From Codonopsis lanceolata (taxonomy: Eukaryota; Streptophyta; Magnoliopsida; Asterales; Campanulaceae), in NCBI GenBank assembly GCA_013146195.2, contig CM028381.1, forward strand, positions 60,952,744 through 61,016,743: DNA of 64,000 nucleotides, given 5' to 3'. Position numbers and translations under genes: made by a program. Below the pieces are notes generated by a model. It saw only the letters and a list, made by a program, of their open reading frames with translations. It was not told the origin of the DNA and made no database searches. This document shows, one piece after another, positions 43,401 to 56,532 of this stretch (within the stretch, counting starts at the first letter, position 1; each line of letters begins with the position of its first letter).

Positions 43401-44380
43401 TCAAACATCATTTTTCACAAATTGTTAAAGTTTATCTTGATTGCCATTTATCCAAGGTTCATCTTTTAAGGCTTCTACTACATTTTTTGGTTCTATTTCA
43501 TAAACAAAACAACAAGTATGAACATTTAAACTCAGAAGACAAACAAGAAAGTTTAACCATGTCTTTGTAGCTAACCTTTTCTCTTCTTCTTGTTTGCACA
43601 CCTACACTTACTTCACCAATCACCAAACTGAAAAGGTGATATTTCTAAATTCAGCTGGGATTGTCCATGGATCTGTTAATTATATTTTTCTCTTCATCAG
43701 AATCTGAATCTGTTTCAGCATTCTCCAATGAAGTCCCCGATGATGGTACATTGGAGCCTTCATTCGTTCTAACAGTCTTTGTGGTAGTTTCTGCAGTTGT
43801 AATAACTTCAGATTCTAAAGTTTGCAATCTTTCAAGGAGATCATCAACCTAATCTTCAGCACTTTTTCTGCTCAAATCAGATAAATCATCAAAGATAATG
43901 TTCATGGATTTCATAATAGTTCTTGTCCTAAGATTGAATACTCTATAGGCACGACTATTTGTAGCATATCCCATAAACACACGCTTATCACTTTTAAAGT
44001 CAAATTTGACAAGATGTTATTTATCACTTAACAATTAACAAATACTTCCAAAAACATGAAAATACTTTAAAGTAGGTTTCTTTCCATTTAGAATTTCATG
44101 AGTCATATTACTACCAGGTCTTAAGTACACACGATTAATAATATGGCATGTAGTGTTTAAAGCTTCAGCCCAAAATATTTTAGACAAATTCTTAGAATTA
44201 ACCATAACACGAGCCAGTTCTTGTAGAATTCTATTTTTTCTTTCAGCTACTCCATTTTGTTTAGGAGTTTTAGGAGCAGAAAATTCATGTGAAATTCCCT
44301 TTTCATCATAAAAAGATGAGAAAGATGAATTATCATATTCTTTACCATGGTCAAATATGAGTTTCACAAGAGTAAGATTA
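43401..44380 (-). pseudogene. SIRE-like copia integrase C-terminal half and linker
   Basis: From 44367 leftward: KLIFDHGKEYDNSSFSSF, GISHEFSAPKTPKQNGVAER (catalytic Glu region), FWAEALNTTCHIINRVY, YFHVFGSIC, and KVFMGY-like KRVFMGYATNSRAYRVFN near 43950. The linker to RT (43400-43900) is acidic and decayed. Integrase inserts the cDNA into chromosomes. Upstream half lies beyond a Stowaway MITE (44383-44565). Confidence 0.83.
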
Positions 44381-44382
44381 TA

Positions 44383-44565
44383 CTCCCTCCGGTCCGGGCA
44401 AAGAGTCTACTATTCTATTTTGGAATGTTTCACTTAAAGAGTCAACTTTGAAAAATTAAGAAATAAATGTTTCATTTTATTACTAATAAGCTACTAAAAA
44501 TATCATTTTCTTAAAAAAAAAAAAAAAACTTTCAAACGGGGACTCTTTGCCCGGAATGAAAGGAG
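44383..44565. mobile_element. Stowaway MITE
   Basis: Begins CTCCCTCCGGTCCGGGCAAA and ends, inverted, with CTCCTTTCATTCCGGGCAAA; TA dinucleotides flank both ends. This is the well-known plant Stowaway (Tc1/mariner) signature. It interrupts the copia integrase. Confidence 0.93.
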
Positions 44566-44567
44566 TA

Positions 44568-45310
44568 ATTATTAAGCATCTTTTTGTACCAAATTTTGAA
44601 AGCATCAAAAGTATCAGATTTTTCTCTAAGAAAGAATACCTAAGTAAATCTAGAAAAATCATCAACACAAACAAATGTATATTTTTTACCACCTAAGCTT
44701 TCAACTTCTATTGGTCCCATAAGGTCAGTATGAACCATTCAAAATACCTAGAAGAAGCACAATTTTGAATACTTTAAAGTGAAGCTTTGATTTGTTTACT
44801 TTTTTTGACATACGCCACATATTTTCATTTCTTTAGTGTTTAATCTAGGTAATCCTCTAACAGCTTCATGTCTAACAAGTTCTTCTAGTTTCTTAGTACT
44901 CGTATGACCAAGTTTTTGATGTCATAAGTCAATTTTATTTATGGAAGAAGAATGACAAGTAAGTATATTAACAACAAGATAGAAATTATCATTTGATCTA
45001 ATACCTGATAAAATACATAAGTTATTTTTATCATATACATCACATTTTTCTTTATTGAATCTAACATACATGTCATTATCACATAGTTGACTAATACTTA
45101 TTAGATTAGCAGTTAAACTTTCAACATGATACACATTATTTAATTTAAATAGTCCTTGACAATTTAGAATACCTTTACCAATTACTTTACCTTGTGCACC
45201 ACCTCCATGTGTCACTCACCCACTTTGACATTTTTATAATTTTCCAAATATTCTTTGGAACCTGTCATATGTCTAGAGCAACCACTATCAAAATATCATG
45301 TACCTACAAT
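44568..45310 (-). pseudogene. SIRE-like copia protease end and integrase N-terminal part
   Basis: Near 45255-45300 the minus strand gives YFDSGCSRHMTGSKEYLENY, the copia aspartic protease active site (DSG). Next come LNNVYHVESLTANLISISQL and the gag-pre-integrase HQKLGHTSTKKLEELV near 44890. The core of integrase toward 44570 is poorly kept. Protease matures the polyprotein; the pre-integrase domain is its zinc-binding HHCC part. Stops and frameshifts prevent expression. Confidence 0.82.
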
Positions 45311-47056
45311 GTTAGATTTAAGAGAAGTAAATGTAACATGACAAAAAATTATAGATTTCTGGGTCCAAGCAAATCTGCCAGAAAATGAATGAATTCTGGA
45401 ATGAAGGTTCATCAGAGCCTTCATTGAGTTCTGAAAAATATTATTAGCAAGATCGGCTTGTCTCTTACGACAATAAGGTTTAATGTGATCATTAATATAA
45501 CAGTAAAAATATATCACACCATGTTTTCTGGAAGAATTTCTTTTTGAACTTCTTTTATTACATAAATCAAAAGAAGTCAATTTTTTTGAAGAGGTAGAAG
45601 GACACTTACCAGTTTCTTCAACAAACATAAGAGTTTTCTTGACATTTTTTTAACAAATATAGGAAGCTTAGGAATTTTATAACCAAGGCCAACTCTATTT
45701 TCATTGCTAACTTCCAAAATTTCTTCAAGAGTAGCCTTCTTTTATTCATTTTATGCAAGATTCCATTAGACTTATCTAACTCACTTTTCATCTTTTCAAA
45801 CTCCACATCTTGTCTAGTAAGTAGAGATTCAATACGAGCTAAAGCCTATTTTTGATCATCATTCAAAATATTTAATCTTTTATTTTCAAACACTCAAAGT
45901 TTCCTTTTCTTTTGAAAGATTTTCAATTAAAACTTTTGTTTACTCCAATTTTCAAAAAGGACTTTATAATCATTTAAAAGATCTTGATTTTCATCATCAG
46001 AGTCATCATCAATCTGCGGAATTGTTTTGGTGAAGGAAGAAAAATCAAACAGAACTATAAAACGGGGACAGTTTTTGTTAATGTAGGCATGCATGAGCTG
46101 ACATTGGAGACATCATTCCTGGGCAGTCTTAATGGATTCATAGGAATATGTCTTTCTTTAGGGAAACTGAATAGAGGATTCATATGAACGGGCTTTTCAT
46201 GAGCAAAAAAACTATATAAATTGTCAGACTCTTCCTCATCACTATCACTTAATGTAGCAGTAAAACTCTTACCTTTCTTCATTAGTGTATTAGCACACTT
46301 ATTAACATAATGTCCACATCCTTTACAAGCATGACATTGAACAGAATCAATGTTTCTTTATTCTCCTTGACTTGCCACACTTTGAGCTTTCTTGGAACCT
46401 GTTAGGGTTAGTTCTTGACATAGAATCATTGTTAGTATTTGTAAAATACCAATTAACTCATCAACACACATTGAGGATGTATCATGAGCCTCTTCTATAG
46501 CAGAAATCTTGACATTAAACTTTTTAGGAAGAGATTTCATAAGTTTACTCACCAATTTTTCATTGGAGATAAGATCTCCAAAAGATACTGATTCATTAGA
46601 GATCTCAAAAACTTTGGTACTGTAGGAAGAAATATTTTCAGAGTCTTCCATCTTTAGATTTTCAAAATTAGTCATATTCATTCTAAGTTTAGTTCTCCTA
46701 ACTCAATCAGATTCTTCACAATGTCTTTGAAGGGCATCCCAAGCACCCTTGGCACTACTACAATTAGATATAATTTTAAACATGTTAGGATCAACAGCAG
46801 AATTGATAACATACATGGCTTTAGAATTATAGTTAGCAAGTAACAACTCATCATTAGACCTTTCAATCTCAAGCTTAGGTTCATTATTACCTTCATCGCA
46901 TGTGTTCAAAGGTGTAGACCAACCAATGAGGATGGCACACCATGAACGTTCATTAATTGATTTGATGTATACACGCATTTGAACTTTCCAACTAGAATAG
47001 TTGGTACCATCAAGAATGGGAATCTTGTGATAACCATTATTCTGAACGTTCATCAT
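45311..47056 (-). pseudogene. SIRE-like copia gag
   Basis: The gag starts at ATG 47056: MMNVQNNGYHKIPILDGTNY, SSWKVQMRVYIKS. After a frameshift near 46690 it continues NMTNFENLKMEDSENISSYS, LVSKLMKSLPKKFNVKISAI. A perfect CCHC zinc knuckle CHACKGCGHYVNKC is encoded near 46285-46330, followed by an acidic DSDEEESDNLYSF segment and a long charged region to 45600. This layout (UBN2-type gag, knuckle, acidic spacer) fits the SIRE/Maximus copia lineage. Gag packages the element RNA. Confidence 0.85.
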
Positions 47057-47098
47057 AGCTATAATCAGAAAGGACCTTTACTTTGTACGTCAATAGTT

Positions 47099-47111
47099 GG
47101 CTCTGATACCA
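47099..47111 (-). other. Primer binding site of the minus-strand copia
   Basis: Minus strand TGGTATCAGAGCC, complementary to initiator-Met tRNA, two bases inside the LTR end. Confidence 0.85.
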
Positions 47112-47113
47112 AT

Positions 47114-48654
47114 TGAAAGAAATGACTATAGCACAACAAACCAGAATACAAAAAAAATGAACGAACTGTTTTATAAATGATCTGGTCAATGAAGCTTACA
47201 ATGATGAGTTCATTGAAGACTTTATCGAGATTTATGTGCAGTGGAAATAAGAAACAAAACAGTAGTAAAAGACGAAACTGAACACAAAACATTAACCTTT
47301 GATCAATAAGCAAATAACATAGAGTGGTGTTATTTAGACCCACCCTTCCTATGAGTGTACTGCCTCAAAATACTGACTTCCTATTTTACCCATCCTTCTT
47401 ATAAGCATAGCCCCTCCTTCCCTTCATGTGCGTTCCCCTATCCCTTTTTCTTCTTCCGAGTTCTGACCCAGCCACCACCACCCCCACCCCCACTGCCTCC
47501 TTACCGTTCTCCCTCTCCTCCTTCCCTTTTTCCCTCTCACTCCTCCCTCCCTCTCTCCATTTGCCGAACTGGGGAGACGAAATCAAAACAATGGATATGG
47601 AGATGACTCGAAGAAGATGAAGGAGGTCGGCTGGAGCAGGAGGGACGGTGGCTATGGTGGGTGATGTGGCTGGAGAACGGCATCTATGGTGGAGATGAGG
47701 GGGGTAGTGTGGCTGCATTCAGAAAGAGAGAGAAGATGATGGGTCAAGTTGTTTTGGCTGGATATAGGTTGGAGTGAGCGCACTAGTCCTGTTTACCAGT
47801 AATGGAGATTCGCTAGAGAAGGCGGAAGGGGGGTTGGCTTTAGAGTTGCTAAATTGATGATTATTGGAGTAGGCTCAAACCAGCTGGAGGAGATGATATA
47901 AAAGCGGAAGAGACTGACGATGGAAGAAGAGGCACAACCGAATCTGGGAGATGGGGTCGAGAGGGAAGGAGGGGGGGTTTGCTTATAAGAAGGATGGGTA
48001 AAATGGAAAGTTAGTATTTTGATGAGGTACACTCATGGGAAGGGTGGGTCTAAATAGTGCCACTCAATAACTTATTGATCGTGCCTCATGGCAAAAAATA
48101 TTCACTAGTAAAATATATGTTTAAGCTCAATACAACTCGAAAGGCTAACAAAGGGGAATTTATGAAAAACCTTAAAGATAGAAGTTATGACTTTTAATAA
48201 TCACAACCCCCAACCTAATATACAGATGTTATCTAAGTAATTAAAACAGGTCAGCGTTTGGTGTAAACTATAAGCACTTTACTGGGCTAAGATGAATGAA
48301 GTCTCTAATGAAAGCACATCCGACACTTCATTCACTAGGAAACATTAGTCTTCTTAATCTATCTTTCTCTATGATAATTATGTGTTATATCTATGCTCAA
48401 TAAACGTCGCAGCTTCAAAGGCTACGTCCTCTCTTATATATACTTGCACCTGTGACCTAGAAACCTTGTAGAATAAGAAAAACACTTACCATAATTCATA
48501 AACCCTAAAATCCAATTAAAACATAATCTCCAAAATAACCTTTCTATAAAAGGTGTAACAATAATAATTAATCAAAGTAAATACCAATAAAGGCAAAACA
48601 AATAATTAATTAAAATAAAACAATTAGATAACTCAATTAATCAATATCCAACAA
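47114..48654 (-). mobile_element. 5' LTR of the minus-strand copia, split by a MITE
   Basis: On the minus strand it begins TGTTGGATATTGATT (48654 downward) and ends ATTTCTTTCA before the primer site. Subtracting the Mutator-like MITE and its duplication leaves about 790 bp. No matching 3' LTR was found left of the RNase H, where a MITE and unrelated DNA lie, so the element has lost its 3' end. Confidence 0.65.
47322..48065. mobile_element. Mutator-like MITE with ~90-bp TIRs and 9-bp TSD
   Basis: Left end GAGTGGTGTTATTTAGACCC and right end, read inverted, GAGTGGCACTATTTAGACCC; the inverted match continues for about 90 bp (ACCCATCCTTCTTATAAGCA at the inner edge). The flanks AATAACATA and AATAACTTA form a 9-base duplication with one mismatch, typical of Mutator. 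The 565-bp core is strand-biased C-rich/G-rich and makes spurious frames. Confidence 0.82.
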
Positions 48655-48706
48655 TGTGTATGTATGTATATGTATGTATGTATATATATACATATATATA
48701 CATATG

Positions 48707-48787
<81 letters not shown>

Positions 48788-48790
48788 GTA
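48655..48790. repeat. GTAT/AT microsatellite
   Basis: TGTATGTATG repeats followed by about 30 AT units and again GTATGTAT; it abuts the copia LTR end. Confidence 0.9.
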
Positions 48791-49947
48791 TTTGATTTGT
48801 TTACCACAATTAATCATCAAACAGTATAAATTCAAGTAAATAACATTTACTAGGTACGAGAAGAGGGGGGCGATGGAGAGCGAGAGCATTAGCGGTATAA
48901 CAAAAGATGGGGAATGGAAACCAAGGCAGAGATCTAGCTCTAGTAGCAAATTTATAAGTTTTAAGAAAATAAAAACTTGCTATTAGTTTTATAAGGTACC
49001 TGAATCTTTGGACCAATTACATTTTAGTGCCCCAAAAGTTGACACAAAGTTGGGAGCAGCTCTTGTTCGGTGATTCTAATTTTCTGTACTTGAATCAGTT
49101 ACTTACCGATAGAATAATTATGAATGGTGCCTTTCGTAGGTATTTACCGACGAAAAAGTGGTAAATACCAACAGACCTCCATCGATTAATTTGTTTGATT
49201 TACATACCTCCGTCGATATATTTGTTGGATTAAAATACCAATGGACACAAAGTTCATCAGTGGTTTAGTGACACAAATTATGTTGACAATAAACTAGTTA
49301 TGTCAACAATTACAAACTAAAACCTTATATCGATAATTTATTGAACTTATCGCCTTTCTCTTTCTCTAATGCGCATTTGCCGTTGCACCATAGTGTGCCA
49401 ACCTCTCACAAACACACTCCCTCTTCCCCCTTTTTCTATCTCTCTCTCGCCACCACTGTCACCACCACTTCACTCTCCCTCTCAAAAACACACCTTCCCC
49501 CTTTCTATCTCACTCTCTTGTCGTCGCTACATGTATGAAGTTTTATTTTTTTATACCCTCACTTCCCCTCTTTCCAATCTATCTTCTCTGTAAATGTTGT
49601 AGTTCCGCCACCACCACTTCCATGCACCGTCACTAAATAACCACTTATTCTCATCACTCACAAATATCAGGTTAGTTTTCTTCTCTTTTTTTATAGTTGG
49701 TGAATATTGTTTCCATACCCCCAAATATATCCCTACCTGGAACCCATTTTAGGACATAAACTACCTACTATTAATAATACAAATCACCCTATATTAAGAT
49801 AACTAACAATAACCAACAAAATTGGAGATGAAATGAATATAACAAGTCTCAAACCAAGAGTTTACAAGGTCTACAACTAACTATACAACCAAAAGACTAC
49901 ATGTCTTTCAAGTTTACAACATAACCAACTATTACACATGTTATGTA
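48791..49947. other. Unassigned DNA between elements
   Basis: No domain is recognised. 49330-49600 is a CT-rich stretch producing Ser/Pro/Leu-rich chance frames. 49130-49270 contains repeated GGTATTTACCGACG and TAAATACCAACAGAC-type short inverted words that could be transposon sub-terminal repeats. Confidence 0.4.
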
Positions 49948-50593
49948 TGTAACGTCCAAGGCTCTTCTTGTTTCCCATGTTCGTCATCATGTGTGTTCGT
50001 GTTCATTTCATTTTTTAGATTCATATTCAAAATCTTGACAAACTCGTAACATGTGACTCGACGTTAGTTGGAAGCTTGACCTAATTGTGAGCTTACTTGA
50101 TTAGGCTTTGTATGTAACCATAATGGGTTACATTTCAAGTTTAGAAATCATGTTAACATGCTTTGATATTGTTATTTCCATAGCATGATTCATAGATTGG
50201 ACTTGCTACGATTGTTGATTTGTGTGTGTCGTCAATATTTTTCTTCGTTCGTATTGTTTCGGGTGTGTTTTTGACGTGCTTTGATTGAGGAAACATCCAA
50301 GGATGTTTGGGGTTGATTTTGGGGCTTAAAGGGTTGAGGTTTTAAGATTTTTCTTTAGCCCAGTGAAGTAGTCACGTCTAGCTCATGTTGTTGGTCGCGC
50401 AAACATCAGAAACTTAGAAATTTTAGAACTAGAGGTGACGTGGTCGCGTCACTCCTTGCAAGGCAACAGCGCTGCCTCAGCTTGACATCTTTGACCATTT
50501 ACAATCTTTGAGTTTCCTAACCTAGTTTAACTAGCCTAAACCTACCCTAATCATCTAGTTAATCCTAATTTAAGTCTAATTATGTTGGGTTAG

Positions 50594-51516
50594 TGTAAGG
50601 GCAAAATAGGGCCGACCTATTTTACTCCATTGAATTTATTGTTATGCCCTTTCTTGGTCCAAAAGATATTGGAAGCATTTACCAAATTTACTACCTTCTT
50701 GGTCCTAAAGTTTTGGTATATATTTGGAAACAAAATATTGATAGTATTTTGTTTTTCTTGGTCCTAAAGTTTTGGAACAAATTTGGAAACAAAATCTTGA
50801 TAATAATCCCTTCCTAAATCATTTCTAAGAGTCCTTATATATTTTGTAATAAAATCTAGGAAATAAAGGTGGTTTATTTGGTTATTAAAACTAACTCATA
50901 ATCCTTTAGATTCTTCGAGTCTTTTGTTTCCTAATTAAAATGTAGGACTCCTCCAACTATTTATATGGAGCATGGCATAGAGAAGAGGACGTCCAGAGCT
51001 GAGAGAGCAGAGCAGTATATGCTTAGAGCATAGAGAATACAACTTGAGAGAAAAGTCAGAAAGACGTGCTGCTGCTGAATTTGAATGAAGATCCGAATGT
51101 AGCTTCATCCTGAACTACATCCTAAACTACATTGAAACTGCTATGACTGTTTGTCTTCCTAGAATTTCTAGGAAGTTGATTTTTTATTCCCACATTTTCT
51201 TTACCTCTGTTTCTATGGGTTTTGCTCTCCAAGACGTGTTGTCTTGTGAGAGTTTTTGGTTTGCTGATTTCACATATTGTTTTGTAAAACACTTCATCTT
51301 TTTTAGTGAAATCTTTTTGGCCATAAGGCTGGAACTACAAGCATAGGCTTGTAGATTGTTTGGTAAACATCTGTTTTTATTTTTGCTTTAAATTAAAAGT
51401 CTTCCGCTGTTTTTGAGTTTCTGACCAATGCACTTCCCAGTGTAGCTACAGTAACAAGCTACATCGCGAACTGCATTGACAGATTTTGTGAATCCTAGCT
51501 ACTATTGATTCTTACA
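50594..51516 (+). mobile_element. 5' LTR of a nested SIRE-like copia
   Basis: TGTAAGGGCAAAATAGG to GATTCTTACA, 923 bp, preceded by GTTAG. It contains TATTTATA (50958-50965). The 3' LTR (58140-59063, 924 bp) is very similar, roughly mid-90s percent by eye. Confidence 0.93.
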
Positions 51517-51517
51517 A

Positions 51518-51530
51518 TTGGTATCAGAAC
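51518..51530 (+). other. Primer binding site of the nested copia
   Basis: TTGGTATCAGAAC after the LTR end, initiator-Met type. Confidence 0.85.
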
Positions 51531-51570
51531 CTCCTCTTGACGTCACTAAGAGAAGATTCTGGTTGTAGCC

Positions 51571-52264
51571 ATGATGGATTCCCAATATGAGAATTTTGTT
51601 CGTCCTTCTACATTAACGAATACGAATTACTCAAATTGGAATGTTGAGGAATTTGATTTTGATGAAGAGTCAATGACTCTTTTAACAGCCAAGTTTAAAA
51701 ATATTTTGAAAGCTAAAGGACAAAATAGATCTCCATCTTCAAATTCCAAAACTGCTTTCAAACATGAGTATATTAAGTTTGTTCCCAAAGATGACTCATT
51801 CCAAACCTCCGAAAAATATTTTACCAACCCTTTTGCTAAAAAGTCTACATCTAGTGGAAAAAAAATATTGATTCTATTCAATGTAAGACTTGCCAAGGGT
51901 TTGGCCATTATGCTAATCATTGTGCTAATACTTTGCGTAAAAAAAGTTTGCTTGTTTTTGGTGATCTTGAATCAACTTCAAAAATTCGATTCTCGGTGAT
52001 GGACATTTAGACCTTTTCAGACTCGGAAAATACGCCTTCTACAAGTTCTGAAAAATCAGTGGATGCGGTTCAGGATGCACTCCGAATGCAGCACCGGATG
52101 TAGCTCCAGATGCAGCTGCATCACAAGCTACACCAGAAGATGCATCGGTCATAAATTTTCCAGTTACTGAAACAGAACCTGAACAACCTGAAACCCAATC
52201 CAGTCTGACTAATCGTAGCCAAAATATTCCCATCCATATTCAGAAAGTTCATCTTTCTTCTCAA
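51571..52264 (+). pseudogene. Deleted gag fused to the pre-RT linker
   Basis: Start ATG at 51571 or 51574 (MDSQYENFVRPSTLTNTNYS), then NWN is joined directly to EEFDFDEESMTLLTAKFKNI, so the middle of gag is missing. The frame shifts at the A8 run near 51858. In the new frame a perfect zinc knuckle CKTCQGFGHYANHC follows. After a stop near 52007, another frame gives APDAAASQATPEDASV and IHIQKVHLSSQVIGNVHDGM, the linker before copia RT. Protease and integrase are completely absent. The element cannot act on its own. Confidence 0.8.
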
Positions 52265-52519
52265 GTGATAGGTAATGTACATGATGGTATGTTTAATAGG
52301 AAGAAAGGTAAGGTTGACTATAGGAAATTAGCTTGCTTATCCTCTCTTGAATGTGAAGATTTTCATGCATCATGCTATGTGTCTACTATTGAACCAAAGA
52401 ATGTGAATAAAGCCTTAAAAGATGAATGTTGGATGAATGCTATGCAAGAAGAGATTGATCAATTTTTTAAAAATAATTTGGGTTCTTGGTTTAGTAAAAA
52501 ACAGAACTGTGTTGAGACA
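52265..52519 (+). pseudogene. Internally deleted RT joined to RNase H
   Basis: Reads KKGKVDYRKLACLSSLECED, ALKDECWMNAMQEEIDQFFK and then, at about 52482, jumps to LGSWFSKKQNCVET, which belongs to RNase H. The catalytic RT palm (including YVDD) is therefore deleted in frame. The frame is cut by the solo LTR at 52525. Confidence 0.82.
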
Positions 52520-52524
52520 ACTTT

Positions 52525-55500
52525 TGTGACGCCCCGCTCCTTCGTTATCTCGGTTTGCGTGCTATTCTTGCACTTCTACTTTTGTCGACGGTATGTTTGG
52601 GTTGCGAGAGGGTCTAGATATGTTTGAGAGACCATATTAAGACCAAAACATTATTAAGAGACTCCATATAGTTGTTGACTTGCTAAAGTCACAAGTCGTG
52701 ACTCGACGATAGTCGGAATGCGACGCGATTGAGGGTTTACTTCCGTTTTGTGTTCGTGACCTCGGTTTGGGTCCTAGACCTCTTTAAGATAGTTTATTAA
52801 CATGTTTAGATGTGTTAGACTTCAAGTTGGAGGTGTTCCTTGAGTCTATCGATGATTTGGAAGTTTTGGGGATAGCGTTCGTCTCTATCGCGTAGTTCGG
52901 GAATCGAGTCGCGTAATCGCCTCTCCTTTGGGATTCTTATCTCCCTAGTTGTTATTCAACTTCCTAGAAGTATTTAAGCTTCTTCATTATCCCTTAGACT
53001 TGCCTTAGAAGTTCCCTCTCATTGCTCGTTTGATTTCGAGTTCGTTCGTCGTCCCGGTTGCACGTTGTTGCACCCCTTCCCGGTTTCGCTCCGAGTTGTT
53101 TCGGGAGTTGTTCGGGTGTGTTTCCGACTCATTTTGAGTAGGGTTAGACCTTAGAATGGTTGCCTAAAAGTTTGGAACCATTTAGATCAAGTTTGAATCA
53201 AGTTTTAGAGATTCTGGAGTCGAGGCGGCCGCATGGGAGCTGGTGAGGCGCCCGCCTCAAATGCTGAGAGTAATTTCTGAATGTTCTGAACTTGGGGAGA
53301 GCCCCAGTTGTTGAGGCGGCCGCATGGCCCTGGGTGAGGCGCCCGCCTCACCTGCTTTGCTGTTACGGGATGATTTTCTCCTGTTCTGAAATTGGACGAA
53401 TTGTACACTTCAAACCCCTATCTAAACCTATCCTAAACCTCCCTAACCCTTCCTACTTAAGTCCTAACATCCCTAATTAGTTTTTAATGATGAGTTAAGA
53501 GTTCATTAGTGACCAATTAAGCCACAAATCAGATTAGAAAAGGGACCACAAGTGATTGACACTTGTCCCACTCAAAATCTAGACCTATATCAACCACATT
53601 TCAGATTTTTGACCCTCATTCTCACCCTCCCTCTTCCAAAAACGAATTTTCATCCTCTCTCTAGTTCCTCCATGGTTGCTTGAGGTCTTCATCTTCATCC
53701 TTCATCATCCATTCATCATTTGCCCAAGGGTCCTTCATTAAAGTTGTAGAGCTCGACGAGAGGATCGTTTTCAACCGATTGATTCCTTCCTTTGCTTTCT
53801 TTGTTGAAGAACACTTGTAAGTTACTTCTTCTTCTTTTGATTTTGTACCCATTGATCCTAAGGAAAACAAACTCTATGCTATTTGAGGTCAATGGGTACA
53901 CATACTTGCTTTGGGTGATTTTAACTTGTGATTTGAGCATGTGAACTTGTCAAAAGCATATGTAGGATGACCTATATGATTGTTGAAGTATAATACTACT
54001 CTTCATCTTGTGATTCTAGGGTTGTGAGCATGCTAGAAATCATGTTTACATTTTATTTGGGTTCCTTGTGGAATTATGCCTACGATTGGGGTTTTGGATG
54101 TATGAACTCACATGATATCATGAGTAGGAACCTTTAAGTGGGATTATGAGATTTATGAAATGGGTTTTGATTTATGTTGGGTTTTTGTTGTGAATTTTAG
54201 GGCTCGAGAATTTAAGCCCGAATTATCGGATATATTGTTGTTAAATAAAGTGGGTATTAGTGCTAACATGGATGAAAGGTTTAAGAAATGAAACTTAGTA
54301 TTTAGACTCAACGGAGTCGAAATAAGTTCACTAGAGTGTTAATGAACTCGGGTTGAATCCCTACGACATTTGGGTTTTGATTGATTATGATTATGATGAA
54401 TTCTTGGATTTTAGGCTTGGGAAATAAGCCCGGATTAACTTTGGGATAATTTCTATAAACTTGAATGATGTGCTAAGTTTGGGTTGTATGAAATGTGTAT
54501 TTAATGAAATGCAATATTAAGACTCAATGGAGTCATTTAGGGTTCAATAAGATGTTAGTGAGCCTTAGGTTGAAATCCTACGATGTTCGGGTTTGGTTGG
54601 TTTTGATCGTGAGTACCCGAGCATCCCGAGTTGTGTCCCATTTGTGACACCCATGACATAGAAGCTTATTGGGGATTTAATTAGAGCGTGCTCGTAAAGC
54701 ACGGAGCATTAGAGATCAACTTATGATCTCGTATTACTTTAAGGAATGATTATTTGAATGAGTTCTCTTTTAGGAATTGGGTCGCGTGCACATGAAAGCA
54801 CTTGCGAGGATATGATTACGGCATAGTTTGGTACCCTTGAGATTGGCTTTAAGGAAGTCGAATATTTACGACGGTTGGGACTATGGTTGAGTCCGGTGAA
54901 CCGTTAAGTGAAGCTAAAATGCTAAGCCTTGATTATGATTGTTCTTAGACTACAGTATAGTCTTTGGTTTGATTTTGATTAGAGGGCTATAGTAAACCTC
55001 ACATTGCGATTTCTTGAGCTTATATGCTGTGTTTGATTGGGTTGTGGCTTGAGGATTATGAGTACCTCATTATGTGGTTCTTTAACTAAACTTATAAGTT
55101 GGTTGAATTTGTTAAGTATGTGCAAATATGTGCATTGTTGAAATTGGTGTGTAGAGCTTTATGTCCTACTTGATTTGGTATGCCCGCTATGATCGGTCTT
55201 GGTTCTTGTTGAGCATGAGAGTAAATATCTACTTGTGCATTGCATTGAGTCCAGCTGGCGTAATTTGGTTTGTTTATTGAGTCAAGGTGGGACGATGCAT
55301 CGCCTTCACGAATTATGGGATTCGTGCTTGCTATGGATCGCCGCACCTGGGACTTCACACACACACCTCCACTGTAGGCCGCAGTGGGGAAGTAGCCCCT
55401 TTGCCGTATCAGTTAAGTGCCGCATTGGCTTGCTAATGAGATCGAGTAGGTTCTCGGCATGAGTCGATGAATTCACATAACATCGACGGCACGAACTTGT

Positions 55501-56527
55501 AACATTGTGTATTGCAGGAGCAACACAACGGAGCGTTTTGGGTATCTTCTCTATCCCTTATGTGGCTTACTATGAGCACTTATATGAAGGATACTGTGAT
55601 ATGTGATTTATGAAGTTCATGATACCTGATGGTTTAATACAGGTTTATTGTTGATATACGATTTAGATGCCATGAGTTTATACATGCTTGTGCATTATGC
55701 CATGCCACGCCATGCTATGCCATACATTGCATTTAGTAACTTACTGGGTCATTATGACTCATTTCGTGTGTTTGTTTTCCTTAGTTTTGCAGTGATCCCG
55801 TTAGTACGCGCGGCGGCTTCGGATAGCGATTCCTAGAAGGTGGTCTTCCGGGCTTTAAGCTTGGGTTATTAATATTAAGTTATTTGTATTTGTGAGACAC
55901 GATTGTAAAGTTATGTAGACTTTACTTGGGTAGATTAAGTTAGTATTTTGTTATTGTATTATTTTGGTAGCCGACTTGTTTGGTCGAGCTGTTGTATCTC
56001 TTATGAGTTGTTCCCTTTTATTAATCCGAGCATGCTTTAGTTCACTCGTTCTAGTATTGTTGGTATTGTCATCTCTGACGACTTTAGTCGAGAGACATTG
56101 GTTTAGTGGTTAGTATTTTATCTCTTACTCTTTTAGTTGATTTATTCCTCCGGCATGTTATAGCCGTAGAGTTGTCGTTTATCAGGTTGGGTTCTTGATG
56201 CTTCGCCGGCCTTAGGTTGCCGATGGTTGTTGTCCGTGCGCAATGTTGCGTCACGCGAGTCGTAGAATTGTCGAGAGATAGTCGTCTCTCAGCCTTGTAT
56301 TCCTTAGTGTATAATTATAGGCTTTGGTCCCACTTATGTTTTGCTTCCGCAGATTTTAGTTTTTGGTTATTCGCTTTTGCCGTTATGGCTTCTCATTCCT
56401 GTTTAGTGGTTGTTAGTTCAACTCTGGACTCGCACTACCACGCTTAGCGGGTGCTTGTCCGTCTTTTAGCTTGTTTTGTCGGCACGACCTTGGGATTCCG
56501 CATCGGAGTCCGGGTCGGGTCGCCACA
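52525..56527 (+). mobile_element. Solo Tekay-like LTR (4.0 kb), TSD ACTTT
   Basis: TGTGACGCCCCGC to GGGTCGCCACA, flanked by ACTTT (52520-52524, 56528-56532). Same subfamily as 59625-63731: shared TTGCTAAAGTCACAAGTCGT, CTCGACGATAGTCG and GATGCGACGCGATTGAG-type sequences near the start. Two GAGGCGGCCGCATGG...GAGGCGCCCGCCTC units occur at 53223-53258 and 53313-53348. It lies inside copia RNase H. Confidence 0.93.
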
Positions 56528-56532
56528 ACTTT

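Noticed and set aside
47355..47718. Pro/Ser-rich frames on both strands
   Set aside because: They sit in the Mutator-like MITE and its C-rich core; composition explains them.
48641..48949. Tyr-Ile repeat frames
   Set aside because: Translated AT microsatellite.
51143..51346. 67-codon frame conserved again at 58690-58893
   Set aside because: The two copies lie in paired LTRs, so duplication, not coding constraint, explains their similarity.
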